A stretch of 64,000 nt of DNA from the NCBI GenBank assembly GCA_019637435.1, contig JAHBVO010000002.1, positions 124,001-188,000 of the forward strand, given 5' to 3'. The translations under genes were made by a program, and so were the position numbers. Source of the DNA: Candidatus Obscuribacterales bacterium. GTDB lineage: Bacteria > Cyanobacteriota > Vampirovibrionia > Obscuribacterales > Obscuribacteraceae. This document shows, in pieces, positions 8,418-17,277 of the stretch; position 1 is the stretch's first letter; every line of letters begins with the position of its first letter. The notes below the pieces were generated by a model that ran no database searches, was not told the DNA's origin, and was given only the letters and a program-made list of their open reading frames with translations.

Positions 8418-8887
8418 ACCAGGTTCAGTAACCAGTTCATAATCCGCTTTTGAATGGTTTCTCCGCACGCTCGTGCGGTCAGTTAGCTAGTTGAAAGTAA
8501 ACGGCCAGATTCGATCACTTTTGTGATCGAGTTGTGTGCGAACTTTCATAAATCGGTGATGCGCGTCCGAAAGCGGCTTGCGATGCACTTCTTAGTGGTC
8601 AGCGTTTTGAAACGAAATTAGCATTCTCTTTGCTTCTGAAAAAGGTGATCACAAGATACGAACATTGGGTTGCTAACCTTATCCGAGTAAAGACGCAGCG
8701 AGTCACGAGTGTCCATGCGTAAATTCAAGCGTTGGTTGCTGACAACTAGTGAATTGTCAAAGCCTTCTTCTAGCGGTTCTTGAAACGGTCTCTACAACAG
8801 AATAGCTTTTCCCACCTCGATAGTTGGTAAAGTCTATGAGTTCCCCGACTCATAGATTTTGCCTATTTGGGCTTTTGGGAAAACTAA
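8418..8887. other. Convergent intergenic region with three hairpins, 470 bases
   Basis: No gene is visible. Three inverted repeats stand out: 8463-8478 (CCGCACG/CGTGCGG), 8511-8530 (TCGATCAC, TTTT loop, GTGATCGA) and 8834-8855 (CTATGAGT/ACTCATAG). The last, next to the end of the minus-strand propeller gene and followed on the plus strand by ATTTT, may act as a terminator. None has a long T-run. Confidence 0.5.
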
Positions 8888-10909
8888 TTAGAGCGTGACG
8901 ATTTCCAGACCGCGGCCGGCGACGAGGGCGATTTTGCTCTGGACGGAAACCGCCGAAGCTGCCTCTAGTCCGCCAAAACTTGCTTTTACGCTGGGGTTTT
9001 GCGCGTTCGATATGTCTATGACGGAAACCAAATCTTTGCCGGACGGGTCCTGTCCAACTGATACTGCTCTTGTGTCCGTGGCAGACAGAGCGGTTCCGTT
9101 ATGCTGAAGGTCGATGGTGCCCTCTACCTTCAACTCTTTGTCGGTCTTTGACATAACTATCAGAAAGCCTTTGGAATTCTGATCCACGGCGGTTGCAAGC
9201 ACGTTGTGCTCCGTGATGCAGATGTCTCTTACTGCAAGATTGTCGAACTTGCGGCGACCGATCTCTTTTACTTCCGAGTCAATGCTGAATAGAGCGACCT
9301 CGTGAATGTCGCTTGCGAAGAGGGTTCCGCCCATCGACTCAATGTTGGTGAAGTTGCCTGGCAGGTCAAAAGGCTTTTGTGCTTCCAAATTGTCAGAGAA
9401 AACTTTGATTGGATAAACGCGCGTGATCTTGCCCATCGCGTCTGCCACATACGCCTTGTGCTGCGATTTATCAAAGGTGAGGGTTCTACATTTGTCCGGC
9501 ACTTTTGCACTGGCTAGCTGGCGATCCAGTTGAGCCATTTTTCGCAGTGTCACTGCTTCCTTCTCAAGGCAAAGAATGAAGCTTCCAGCGCCTACCATCG
9601 CTCTGACAGAGGTCGATAGCGGGGAGCTTGACACCAGGTGTGGATGCTCAGGATCGGCGATGTCGTAAAGCATGAGCTCGGCACCGACGAGTACGACTTG
9701 AGATCCCCAGGCGGCAATGCCGGCTGCGGCGAGTCTCGGAATCTTGTAGTTGTAAGCGCTTGTCCAACTGCCGGCGGAACTGTTTAACACTTGCACGCCT
9801 GACCAACCAGAGGCGATGTACATTTCCTTTCCGTTTACCACCATGCTCGCTCGCTCGACAGAAGAGGCCTTGGCGATCGGTATGTCGGTGGTTTGAGTGC
9901 GCGATAGATTGTTTAGCTTGTCCAGAGATAAAGCGTTCAAGACAAGCTTTCCGTTCCCGCTCTTTGTAAGAACCAGGTATTGACTGCCTTGCGACGTGGC
10001 GGACAAAATTTTCTCCTGGTCGTCCAGTGGTACCGTCGATACCGCATGTGGTGCAGGTTTTAACGCAATGGTGCTTGCTTGTAGTTGGCGACCGGACTGA
10101 TCCGATGAACCGGCAAGTATAAGAGTATTTCCTACGCGGGTCATCTTCTCGTAGCAGCCTTTTACTTCGAGTGAATGTGTCTGTTGCGGCGAACTCAGCT
10201 GTCCAAGGCTGTAGCAATCAAGCTGAGTGTTTGAACCGTTCTCCTGGACGAGAATCAGCTCTCGTTTTGAATAGTCGATTGCCGCGACAGGTAATTTAGT
10301 CGTGATCGAAGAGATCATGGTGGCATCTTTGCTGCGTTTGCCGGGAGGCGTATATAGAGCGACTAGATGTTCTCCGCTGCGTGATTTACCGCCGACAAAC
10401 AATACGTCTTTATCTGCAAACAGAACATTTGCATCTTCATGCTGTTCGAGAAGCGTCTTTGATACTACAGACGGTGAATCAGGTTTCGTAATGTCGATAG
10501 CGACAAGGTAGAATTTTGCTTCCGGTCCTTCGGCCGGATCTTTCATCAGCGCATAGGCGAACGATTGTGCCTTGCCGACCTTCAGAGCGACAACGCGCTT
10601 TCCAATGCCGGACAGTTCTGCCACTACTTTCGGTGGCGTTTTTGCACTGGCGCTTCCTGCCTTTCTCAGATCGACTACTGAGAATCGACCGAATTGATCG
10701 CTGAAAACCAGATATCCCTTTCTGTCTATGTCGACATGGTCTGGGACGATCGCGGGTGGCCATGCCTCTTTTGATAAGCTGTGCGGCCCGGTAATGGTAA
10801 CCGGCTTGGCTTTTTTCTTGAGCTTTGCGTGGGCGGGCAGACATTCAGTAAGCTCGAAGAAAATCAGGCTTCCAAAGGCACGGGAAAGGAAACTTCTTCT
10901 AGAAAGCAT
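8888..10909 (-). CDS. Tat-exported beta-propeller (LVIVD-like) protein
   Basis: A 673-residue protein. The N-terminus LSRRSFLSRAFGSLIFF is a twin-arginine-type signal followed by a PAHA cleavage site. The rest is a long series of short beta-rich units of the form LVAIDITKPDSPSVV, MLYDIADPEHPHLV and VSVIDISNAQNPSV, matching the LVIVD/choice-of-anchor beta-propeller repeats found in many secreted bacterial proteins. These are thought to be binding scaffolds; no catalytic site is evident. The ATG at 10909 has only a weak ribosome binding site. It starts 28 bases after the YggT stop and probably shares its transcript. Confidence 0.75.
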   Translation of the reverse strand: MLSRRSFLSRAFGSLIFFELTECLPAHAKLKKKAKPVTITGPHSLSKEAWPPAIVPDHVDIDRKGYLVFSDQFGRFSVVDLRKAGSASAKTPPKVVAELSGIGKRVVALKVGKAQSFAYALMKDPAEGPEAKFYLVAIDITKPDSPSVVSKTLLEQHEDANVLFADKDVLFVGGKSRSGEHLVALYTPPGKRSKDATMISSITTKLPVAAIDYSKRELILVQENGSNTQLDCYSLGQLSSPQQTHSLEVKGCYEKMTRVGNTLILAGSSDQSGRQLQASTIALKPAPHAVSTVPLDDQEKILSATSQGSQYLVLTKSGNGKLVLNALSLDKLNNLSRTQTTDIPIAKASSVERASMVVNGKEMYIASGWSGVQVLNSSAGSWTSAYNYKIPRLAAAGIAAWGSQVVLVGAELMLYDIADPEHPHLVSSSPLSTSVRAMVGAGSFILCLEKEAVTLRKMAQLDRQLASAKVPDKCRTLTFDKSQHKAYVADAMGKITRVYPIKVFSDNLEAQKPFDLPGNFTNIESMGGTLFASDIHEVALFSIDSEVKEIGRRKFDNLAVRDICITEHNVLATAVDQNSKGFLIVMSKTDKELKVEGTIDLQHNGTALSATDTRAVSVGQDPSGKDLVSVIDISNAQNPSVKASFGGLEAASAVSVQSKIALVAGRGLEIVTL

Positions 10910-10937
10910 ATGCGGTTGTTAACGTCATGGGGGTGTC

Positions 10938-11192
10938 TTACAGGAAATTGTTGATAAGACCAAACAGTCCTTGAAGACACATTATAGCTACGATCGGCGA
11001 GAGATCAATGTTGCCGATGGGAGGAATAATTTTACGAAAAGGTTCTATGACAGGTCTGACTATCTTGTCGAGAGTTTTAAAAGGTTGGTCATACCAGTTG
11101 ATATTCGGAAACCAGCTCAACAGGCACCAGATAATCAGCAAAAAGTTGAATAACTGAAGTACACTTCCGAGTATCTGTGCAATAGGGCTCAT
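10938..11192 (-). CDS. yggT: YggT-family membrane protein
   Basis: An 84-residue protein with two hydrophobic helices (about residues 8-28 and 64-83). Between them lies the diagnostic stretch LLSWFPNINWYDQPFKTL with VRPVIEPFRKIIPP, which is the YggT (Ycf19-like) signature. The family sits in the inner membrane and is linked by context to cell division or osmotic tolerance. The ATG at 11192 is preceded by GAAGGT. It is the first gene of a likely two-gene unit with the propeller protein, and its promoter region (11193-11279) is shared divergently with thiL. Confidence 0.9.
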   Translation of the reverse strand: MSPIAQILGSVLQLFNFLLIIWCLLSWFPNINWYDQPFKTLDKIVRPVIEPFRKIIPPIGNIDLSPIVAIMCLQGLFGLINNFL

Positions 11193-11279
11193 GCGATTAC
11201 CTTCTTTAAATAGACTCCCCTATGGGCTGATTGTAGCATTTTATATGTTTGCAACCACGTTGGATACGGGAAAAACACG

Positions 11280-12359
11280 ATGAATTCCGAAGCGTCCTCT
11301 CAGACAGCCGAGCAGCGTTTGGTTGAGCAAATTAAAGATTGGACAAACAGCAGATATATAGGTGACGACTGCGCAATTTTGCCGGGCGGGCTTCTTGTAA
11401 GTGTTGACAGCCTGGCAGAGGGCACGCATTTTAGTTTGAAAACCACTAGTCTCGCCGATCTCGGCTGGAAGTCCGCGGCTGTCAACTTGAGTGATATCGC
11501 CGCGATGGCGGGGCGTCCGCGATATTTATTGATGAGTTTAGGTTTCCCGCCGGAGATGTGTGAGTCACAGATCGAGCGGTTCTATGCGGGTTTTGTCGAT
11601 TGTGCCAGGGCGTTTCGCGTGCAGATTGCAGGCGGCGACCTGATCAAATCCAACAGTATCAGCATATCCGTGACTGCCATAGGCGACGCGCACGAGCACG
11701 GCGTGATGAGGCGAGACGGTGCGAAACCGGGTGACATTATCATAGTTACTGGTGATTTCGGCGCCAGCGCGGCTGGTTTGCACCTTCTCGCCCAGCAAAC
11801 TGAAACTTCGGGCGAGACGGTTTTTGCAGAGCGACAGGCCGCAGCAAATGCGCGAAGCTACTGCATAAACCGCCATCTAAGACCATTGCCTCGACTCTGC
11901 GAAGCCTGGGCTTTAAACCGTTCAGCGCGCGGCGAAGGCGCGCTTATGGACGCTTCCGACGGTCTGGCCGATGCGCTCGTTCAACTGGCCCGCGCGTCTC
12001 GAGTTTCACTCACAGTTGATCTTGAAAAGGTTCCAGTTCATGACGAAACTATCGATGCGGCAAAAAAAGCGGGGCTCGATCCTTTAGACTGGGTGCTCTA
12101 CGGTGGAGAGGATTACGAGCTCGTTGCCTGTGTCTCTGAAGAATCGTGGCAAAAAATCCGCGATGCAAACGGCGCTGGTAATCCATTCAAAGCCATCGGA
12201 GTGGTGAATGGCGATTTTGTTGTAGACGGCAAAGTCGCAGAGGAAGCCAGCGTTTCAAAAAACTCGCCGGAGTCGTTTGTGACTTTGACGAATGGTTTGA
12301 AACCCGGACCGGAACTCGATCTTAACAGGTGCTATCAGCACGCCCTCGCGTCGCAATAG
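11280..12359 (+). CDS. thiL: Thiamine-monophosphate kinase
   Basis: A 359-residue ThiL that phosphorylates thiamine monophosphate to the coenzyme thiamine pyrophosphate using ATP. Family features are the GDDCAIL metal-binding motif near residue 28, VSVDSLAEGTHF, the ADLGWKSAAVNLSDIAAMAG helix, IAGGDLIKS, and the late DASDGLAD and YGGEDYEL motifs. The length is slightly above the usual 310-340. GGGAAAAA precedes the ATG. folD starts 79 bases downstream on the same strand, so both may lie in one cofactor-metabolism transcript. No other thiamine gene is in the window. Confidence 0.95.
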   Translation: MNSEASSQTAEQRLVEQIKDWTNSRYIGDDCAILPGGLLVSVDSLAEGTHFSLKTTSLADLGWKSAAVNLSDIAAMAGRPRYLLMSLGFPPEMCESQIERFYAGFVDCARAFRVQIAGGDLIKSNSISISVTAIGDAHEHGVMRRDGAKPGDIIIVTGDFGASAAGLHLLAQQTETSGETVFAERQAAANARSYCINRHLRPLPRLCEAWALNRSARGEGALMDASDGLADALVQLARASRVSLTVDLEKVPVHDETIDAAKKAGLDPLDWVLYGGEDYELVACVSEESWQKIRDANGAGNPFKAIGVVNGDFVVDGKVAEEASVSKNSPESFVTLTNGLKPGPELDLNRCYQHALASQ

Positions 12360-12438
12360 CTTCACCAGGTAAGCAAAGTGCAGTGAAATAAGAGCCCGCT
12401 TTAAACCCGCATATCCCCGCATATAAAAGGAATCGATC

Positions 12439-13323
12439 GTGCCAGAAACTCAAATAGCTGAAATTCTCGATGGAAAAGCCTGCGCCGCGGACACGCGAAA
12501 TGGTCTCAAGGAGCGGGTCTCAGTCCACACAGGTAAAGGAAATCGAGCGCCCGGTCTTGCCGTCATTCTGGTCGGCGACAATCCAGCCAGCGAACTCTAC
12601 GTAAAAAACAAAATTACTGCCTGCAAAAATGTTGGCATCGAGAGCTTCCTTCACAAGTTTCCCGCGGATGCGTCCGAAGAAGAGGTTATGAAAACGGTTC
12701 AGATTCTGAATGACTCTGATACCGTAGATGGTATCTTAGTGCAATTGCCGCTGCCGGGTCATCTCAACGAAGCCAAGATCCTGGAAGCGATGCGCCCGGA
12801 CAAAGACGCGGACGGTTTACACCCTTACAATCTTGGTCTGTTGCTCAGCGGCAAGCCGGGGCTGCAACCATGCACGCCCGCCGGGATAATGGTTTTGCTG
12901 GACAAGTACAATGTCAAGCTCGAGGGTGTCAAAGCTACTGTCATCGGTCGTTCCAATTTGGTTGGAAAACCGATTGCGCTAATGCTCATGCAGCGCAATG
13001 CGACAGTGACCATCTGCCATTCGCGTACGAAAAATTTGAAAGAAATCGTTCAAGAGACCGATGTTCTTGTGGTCGCGATTGGCAAATCGCAATTCGTTCA
13101 AGGTGATTGGATCAAGCCAGGTGCGGTCGTCGTCGACGTTGGCATCCATTACGAGAAGGGTGAAGGCGACAAATCGATCATTACGGGCGACGTCGATTAT
13201 AAAGCGGCTAAGCCAGTTGCGAAGATGATCACGCCGGTGCCTGGCGGAGTAGGACCGATGACTGTTGCGCAGCTGCTGGCGAACACGGTTTATTCATATG
13301 AAAAACGGCTGGGGTTGCAGTAA
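12439..13323 (+). CDS. folD: Bifunctional methylenetetrahydrofolate dehydrogenase/cyclohydrolase
   Basis: A 294-residue FolD, which interconverts 5,10-methylene-, methenyl- and 10-formyl-tetrahydrofolate with NADP. YVKNKITACKNVGI near residue 56 holds the catalytic Lys. DGILVQLPLP, DKDADGLHPYN, IGRSNLVGKP (the nucleotide-binding loop) and PGGVGPMTVAQLL are all present. The GTG start at 12439 is supported by AAAGGAA about eight bases upstream. It supplies one-carbon units for purines, formyl-Met-tRNA and thymidylate. It is followed after about 110 bases by an unrelated membrane protein gene. Confidence 0.97.
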   Translation: MPETQIAEILDGKACAADTRNGLKERVSVHTGKGNRAPGLAVILVGDNPASELYVKNKITACKNVGIESFLHKFPADASEEEVMKTVQILNDSDTVDGILVQLPLPGHLNEAKILEAMRPDKDADGLHPYNLGLLLSGKPGLQPCTPAGIMVLLDKYNVKLEGVKATVIGRSNLVGKPIALMLMQRNATVTICHSRTKNLKEIVQETDVLVVAIGKSQFVQGDWIKPGAVVVDVGIHYEKGEGDKSIITGDVDYKAAKPVAKMITPVPGGVGPMTVAQLLANTVYSYEKRLGLQ

Positions 13324-13431
13324 GCATCTGGTTGGTTGCAGTGAAACCTGGTGGAGCGAGCGGTTGAATCGCTTGCCTGACGTCCGGGCAGGTTTGTGAA
13401 ACAATAGCCGTTAGAAGACGTGGGCGTTTCG

Positions 13432-14076
13432 ATGAGTAAGAAAGACAATTCCAAACCATTGCCGTTATGGGCGAAAGGGCTAATTCTGCTCGTAGCGATT
13501 GGGATGGTCGGTGCTCTTGCGTCCGTGATCCTGTTGACTGCTGGAATCAAGTTTCAAATCGACAATTCGCAAGACCCACGATACATTCGGCAGGTCGCGG
13601 CCAAGATGATTCGATTGCCGGAGCCGTTGCCAAAGGACTATCAATATATTCTGGGCGCCGACCTGTGGTTCGCTCAGGTTGTTTCTATTGACTACAAAAA
13701 CGGCTTCCAGCGGCTTGTTTTTGTCGCCTGTCCGACTGACAAAAACGCCAAGCAAATGCTAACTGATGCGTTCGAGCGCGGCATGATTACCGCTGAGGCG
13801 CAAACCCGATTTACCAGTGTGATAACCGAAGGTGGGTGGCTGATTCAGGACACTCAGATTCCATACAGGGTTGGCAAGCTGGCCGATAACGGTGGAGTCG
13901 GTTTGGTCGCAGTTGTTTCGACAGTTGGTGATGGTTTGCCCCAACCCGGACAGGCGCCTGCTCCTGTGGGTGGAGAAAGAAGTCAAACGGGTCGTGGTTT
14001 GATTCTTTACGCCCTGCAGCCCAAGGGTGACACTTTCGACATGAAAGTGTGTACGGATTTGCTGCAGCCTTTTTAG
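13432..14076 (+). CDS. Single-pass membrane-anchored protein, unknown function
   Basis: A 214-residue protein starting at ATG 13432 (MSKKDNSKPLP); a GTG at 13420 is an alternative, and neither has a strong ribosome binding site. One N-terminal helix (about residues 15-42) anchors an exported domain of mixed alpha/beta composition, about 170 residues long. The segment LPKDYQYILGADLWFAQVVSIDY and later VGLVAVVSTVGDGLPQPG show no motif I recognise. There are two Cys (in VACPTDKN and KVCTDLL). The C-terminal part has a Pro/Gly-rich loop. Neighbours give no functional clue. Confidence 0.7.
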   Translation: MSKKDNSKPLPLWAKGLILLVAIGMVGALASVILLTAGIKFQIDNSQDPRYIRQVAAKMIRLPEPLPKDYQYILGADLWFAQVVSIDYKNGFQRLVFVACPTDKNAKQMLTDAFERGMITAEAQTRFTSVITEGGWLIQDTQIPYRVGKLADNGGVGLVAVVSTVGDGLPQPGQAPAPVGGERSQTGRGLILYALQPKGDTFDMKVCTDLLQPF

Positions 14077-14188
14077 GAATTTGTAAATCCCCTTAATAGG
14101 CGTTAGCATCGGACCTGCGAGGCCCTATACTTGTATCTGTTACAGGAGCCAGTCAAGAGGCTCGACCCGACCAGCTAGGAGACGAAGC

Positions 14189-14350
14189 ATGAGCGCAGGG
14201 CACAGCAACACGAGTCAACAGTGGTTGATATTCTTCTTTGTATGCTTTGCGATGTCGGTCTTCGCAATCGGCGTGTGGGCAGCGTTCAACTACGACGTGC
14301 ATAAGGCAACATTGCCACCTGGCGCTTCCAGCAGCGGCGGCGGACACTAA
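14189..14350 (+). CDS. 53-residue single-helix membrane miniprotein
   Basis: A short gene running from ATG 14189 to TAA 14350. CTAGGAGACGAAGC gives an excellent ribosome binding site (AGGAG, 8 bases before the ATG). The protein is MSAGHSNTSQQ, then a helix of about 20 hydrophobic residues rich in Phe, Val and Ala (WLIFFFVCFAMSVFAIGVWA). A short tail ends in Ser/Gly/His (SSSGGGH). A terminator follows 45 bases after the stop. The combination of ribosome site, helix and terminator argues for a real small membrane protein. Function unknown. It resembles single-helix subunits or regulators of membrane complexes only in general form. Confidence 0.65.
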   Translation: MSAGHSNTSQQWLIFFFVCFAMSVFAIGVWAAFNYDVHKATLPPGASSSGGGH

Positions 14351-14395
14351 CTAGAGCGAGTCAGCCAGAGCCACGGTCATTGTCAGAGAAAAGCA

Positions 14396-14422
14396 AAACG
14401 CACTGTTGTTAGCAGTGCGTTT
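14396..14422. terminator. Bidirectional intrinsic terminator
   Basis: A 10-bp stem (AAACGCACTG, 14396-14405, with 14413-14422) and a 7-base loop. On the minus strand it is followed by TTTTGCTTTTC, which suits the GT20 gene ending at 14450. On the plus strand it is followed by CTTAGTTT, which suits the miniprotein gene. Confidence 0.75.
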
Positions 14423-14449
14423 CTTAGTTTGTGGATTGTTACTGAAAAC

Positions 14450-15889
14450 TCAGAGTGCCGCTTCTGCAGCTGCTTCCATGTCGTCTGCCGGTTCCAGCAG
14501 TCCTTTGAACTGCTCGCACCAGAGGGAGAGAGTATTCTCGTTGAGGCGTGAGCGCATTCCGTTCATGCGCTCTAATTTGTCGCGGTCAGAGAGGTTGAGC
14601 GCATTGAAGATCGAGCGACTCATCTCTTTCGGGTCGAATGGATTTACCTCCACAGCCCATGGACCGAGTTCTTCAAATGCGCCGCAGTGAGGCGACAAAC
14701 CGAGCACGCCGGGTCGGTTCGATTGACAGGCGATGTATTCCTTTGCTGTCAAATTCAGTCCGTCGCGCACTGGGTTGACCAGCATCATTGATGCGTTCGC
14801 ATACAACAGTGACAACTCAGCCGGCTTCAGCGGTCCTTTAAGATTCAGCACGGGCTGCCAGTCTTCTGTCGAATATTTTGAATTCACTTCTTGAATTAAG
14901 CGCTGGATATTGAACCAATTGTTGTCGAAGGCTTCGATGCCTGGTCTTGTTCTCGTGCACAACTGCGCGAAAGTGATCTTGCCGATCAACTCAGGATGGT
15001 CATTAAAGAAGTGACCGATTGCCTCGATGCGCGGAGCGACACCCTTGGTGTAGTCTGCCCTGTCAACTGACAGCACGTAATCGGTATGGATGAGAGATGG
15101 ATGTAAATGCAGTTTCGATCGAACGCGGGAGATGTTTTCCCAGTGGTCAACGTCGAGACCGAGAGGCGCTGCGACAACTTTGGTGAAGCGATTTTGACTC
15201 GTGTACTTGTCTGCGAGTCGGATGCGCCATGTGTCTTCCATTGTGGGCGCCGCTTTGGGATTGACGTATGCCACACTCTGTCTCGTGATCGTTCGATTGC
15301 GCATTGACACGGTTGTGCCCGGAATATTCTTCGCTACGAAGTTGAAGAAATTGGAGCAATATTCCTGGGTGTGGAAACCGATGAACTCGGCCGAGAGCAA
15401 AGATTTTGCAAGGTCTACGATCGCCGGCAGGTAGCTTTGGGGAACAGATTTCGGCCACGGAATGTGCCAGAAAATTCCGCACGCGGGACCATCAAGACGT
15501 TGAAGTTCTTTAGGTAATAGTGCGAGCTGATAGTCTTGAACGAATAATTTCGACGATGTGTATCGCGAGTTCTCTACGACGATCTCACGCGCGAAGATCC
15601 GGTTGAAACGTTCATACAGAGCGCGATCTTCAACTCTGTAAGTTGCGAACTCACTCATGTCGTGCATGATAGGCCAGAGAAATTCGTTGCAGTATCGATA
15701 GTGCCCCTCGATCAGAGACTCGGAGAGCAGATGTCTGGAATTGGGCTGTCCGATACCATTCGAGTACTTAATAGTATTGTCTTCGATGTGCCACCATTTG
15801 TGGTTCGAACCATCACCGGCGACCATCTGGGTCAGTGCTGGTGAGACTCCACCTGCCATGCCTGGTCCGCGATAGGAAACTATTTGCAT
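14450..15889 (-). CDS. GT20 glycosyltransferase (trehalose-6-phosphate synthase-like)
   Basis: A 479-residue retaining glycosyltransferase of the OtsA/GgpS family. The ATG at 15889 (MQIVSYRG) is chosen because GGAGAAGG lies just upstream; the frame extends 19 codons further. Family landmarks: GMAGGVSPAL near the N-terminus (nucleotide-sugar loop), FWHIPWP, SVDRADYTKGV (the Arg and Lys that bind the donor phosphates) and NPVRDGLNLTAKEYIACQ. The usual VHDYH motif reads VQDYQ here, so both histidines are replaced by Gln. The enzyme should couple an NDP-sugar to a sugar or polyol phosphate. Trehalose-6-phosphate is the default guess and glucosylglycerol-phosphate the alternative. No phosphatase partner is adjacent. 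Confidence 0.8.
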   Translation of the reverse strand: MQIVSYRGPGMAGGVSPALTQMVAGDGSNHKWWHIEDNTIKYSNGIGQPNSRHLLSESLIEGHYRYCNEFLWPIMHDMSEFATYRVEDRALYERFNRIFAREIVVENSRYTSSKLFVQDYQLALLPKELQRLDGPACGIFWHIPWPKSVPQSYLPAIVDLAKSLLSAEFIGFHTQEYCSNFFNFVAKNIPGTTVSMRNRTITRQSVAYVNPKAAPTMEDTWRIRLADKYTSQNRFTKVVAAPLGLDVDHWENISRVRSKLHLHPSLIHTDYVLSVDRADYTKGVAPRIEAIGHFFNDHPELIGKITFAQLCTRTRPGIEAFDNNWFNIQRLIQEVNSKYSTEDWQPVLNLKGPLKPAELSLLYANASMMLVNPVRDGLNLTAKEYIACQSNRPGVLGLSPHCGAFEELGPWAVEVNPFDPKEMSRSIFNALNLSDRDKLERMNGMRSRLNENTLSLWCEQFKGLLEPADDMEAAAEAAL

Positions 15890-16378
15890 ATGCCTTCTCC
15901 GTCGTACAGCCGGAAATGGAACTCCACAGGCGGAGCAACTTGCCATCCGACTGTGGCAAGTTCAATGATTCCTGGAACTTTCAAAAACCAGAGCCAGTGA
16001 CGACGATCGCCTGCTCTGAGCAATTTATGGATAGCACTTTATGTCATGCGTGGTGTCGATTTCGTTTCAAATCTGTTTCGCCACTCTTTCGGATTCTGCT
16101 TTGCTGAAGCTTTCTGATCGTTGTATCCATTGGCCCGACAGTGTGTCCAGCTTCAGATATTGCCGCGATTTTGTTCCATTAGAAAGAGTAAGTTTTTCAG
16201 AAGGACTGAAATGACGCAATGCAGATGACAGCTACGGTAGCCGTGGTAGGAATAATTTCGCTCGAAAAATATTTCCCGTGCGCATTCTTTCAGTAGGAAC
16301 AAAAAAACGGAGCTGTGATGAAAAATCACAACTCCGTTTCTAGTGAAGCTATACACTAGCTTCTCAAGCCTGAAGTAC
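15890..16378. other. Intergenic region, 489 bases
   Basis: Lies upstream of the GT20 gene and downstream of the secreted-protein gene at 16379. Apart from the terminator at 16301-16339 I see no gene, RNA or clear promoter. A 67-codon frame at 16153-16356 on the minus strand spans that terminator and is not called. Confidence 0.5.
16301..16339 (-). terminator. Strong intrinsic terminator
   Basis: A stem of AAACGGAG plus TGTGA (16305-16312 and 16314-16318) pairs with TCACA and CTCCGTTT (16326-16339), with one internal mismatch. On the minus strand it is followed by a run of seven T. It terminates the secreted-protein gene ending at 16379. Confidence 0.9.
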
Positions 16379-16819
16379 TTAGAGCACTTTCAACTTTAAA
16401 GGCCAAACACCAACGTTGATCAAGTGGTGCGAGTCCTTTTTGACCTTCACAGGCTTGTTTTCAATTACCACGGGAGTGGTCGTCGTTCTCTCTACTCTCA
16501 GAGGCGTAGACTGTTGAATCAAAACCGGTCGCTGAATGGTTTTTTCAACGAAAACCGGAGCGACCGCAGTGGGTGTTTCAACTAAAACGGGATTTGCGAT
16601 AACTCGACGCACCGTAATTGGTGCGGGTGTCTGGACATAAGTAGTCCTGTAGTTCGTCGGTGACGAGACCGTGTAGGTCCTAACAGTACGCGACATTGGC
16701 GTCCTGTCTTGTGTAATGCTGTAATCACATGTTTGCGCCATTGCAGGCTCTGCAATGATGAACAGCGATGGTACATAAAGTATAAGTCCGATTGCTGTAA
16801 GCTCGTTCTTGGGTTTCAT
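16379..16819 (-). CDS. Secreted Thr/Val/Pro-repeat protein
   Basis: A 146-residue protein. The ATG at 16819 is chosen because GGAGG lies 8 bases upstream and a normal signal peptide follows (MKPKNELT, a hydrophobic core, then PAMAQ at about residue 28). The mature protein is built from loose repeats of Thr, Val, Pro and Arg such as TPVVIENKPVKV, RPVLIQQSTPLRV and NPVLVETPTAV. It ends in a short non-repetitive segment (LINVGVWPLKLKVL). Two Cys codons are absent apart from one near the mature N-terminus. It is probably a surface or periplasmic protein. A strong terminator follows. Function unknown. Confidence 0.7.
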   Translation of the reverse strand: MKPKNELTAIGLILYVPSLFIIAEPAMAQTCDYSITQDRTPMSRTVRTYTVSSPTNYRTTYVQTPAPITVRRVIANPVLVETPTAVAPVFVEKTIQRPVLIQQSTPLRVERTTTTPVVIENKPVKVKKDSHHLINVGVWPLKLKVL

Positions 16820-17277
16820 AACTTTTGCCTCCAAACCAGACTTTTTATGAGCTTTCACAGCTAGTGCTATATATGGTGTCATACTGCTGTGGCTTGCTAT
16901 AGTCTGAATTCTACCTTTATATATAGCGGGAAAAGTGGCTCGCAGTGCCCTTTTAGGTTTGAGCGGTGAACACCAGCTGTTGCGGTACTTAGAATAGGGA
17001 AGTGTTACGGACGTTGCAAGCTTCTGGAAAATGGCATTACAAGCGCGTCTTCGTGCTATGAACTCAAAACCGCCGTTGGGGCTGCAATCAAATGGATTGA
17101 GCTCTGCAACCTGAAGACTTAGTCCCAGAGCCAAGTTACTAACTCTGTTCCAAACATTAAATTGTTGGAACAAAAGAACAACTCCTGGTGTCAGGTGATT
17201 GTTATCTCAAGATTAAGATTCACAGCCATTCCACAACGATCGAATTTTCGATCACAGGAACTAGATTGAGGAACCCT
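16820..17277. other. Divergent intergenic region with AT-rich promoter-like tracts
   Basis: 458 bases between two divergent genes. TATATA tracts at about 16869-16875 and 16916-16923 are the only promoter-like sequences. The open frame that crosses this region on the minus strand up to 17173 has no ribosome binding site and is better read as an accidental extension of the secreted-protein gene. Confidence 0.45.

Noticed and set aside
16153..16356. 67-codon minus-strand frame
   Set aside because: It spans the strong terminator at 16301-16339.
16820..17173. Extension of the secreted-protein frame upstream of ATG 16819
   Set aside because: The signal peptide and GGAGG site both place the start at 16819.
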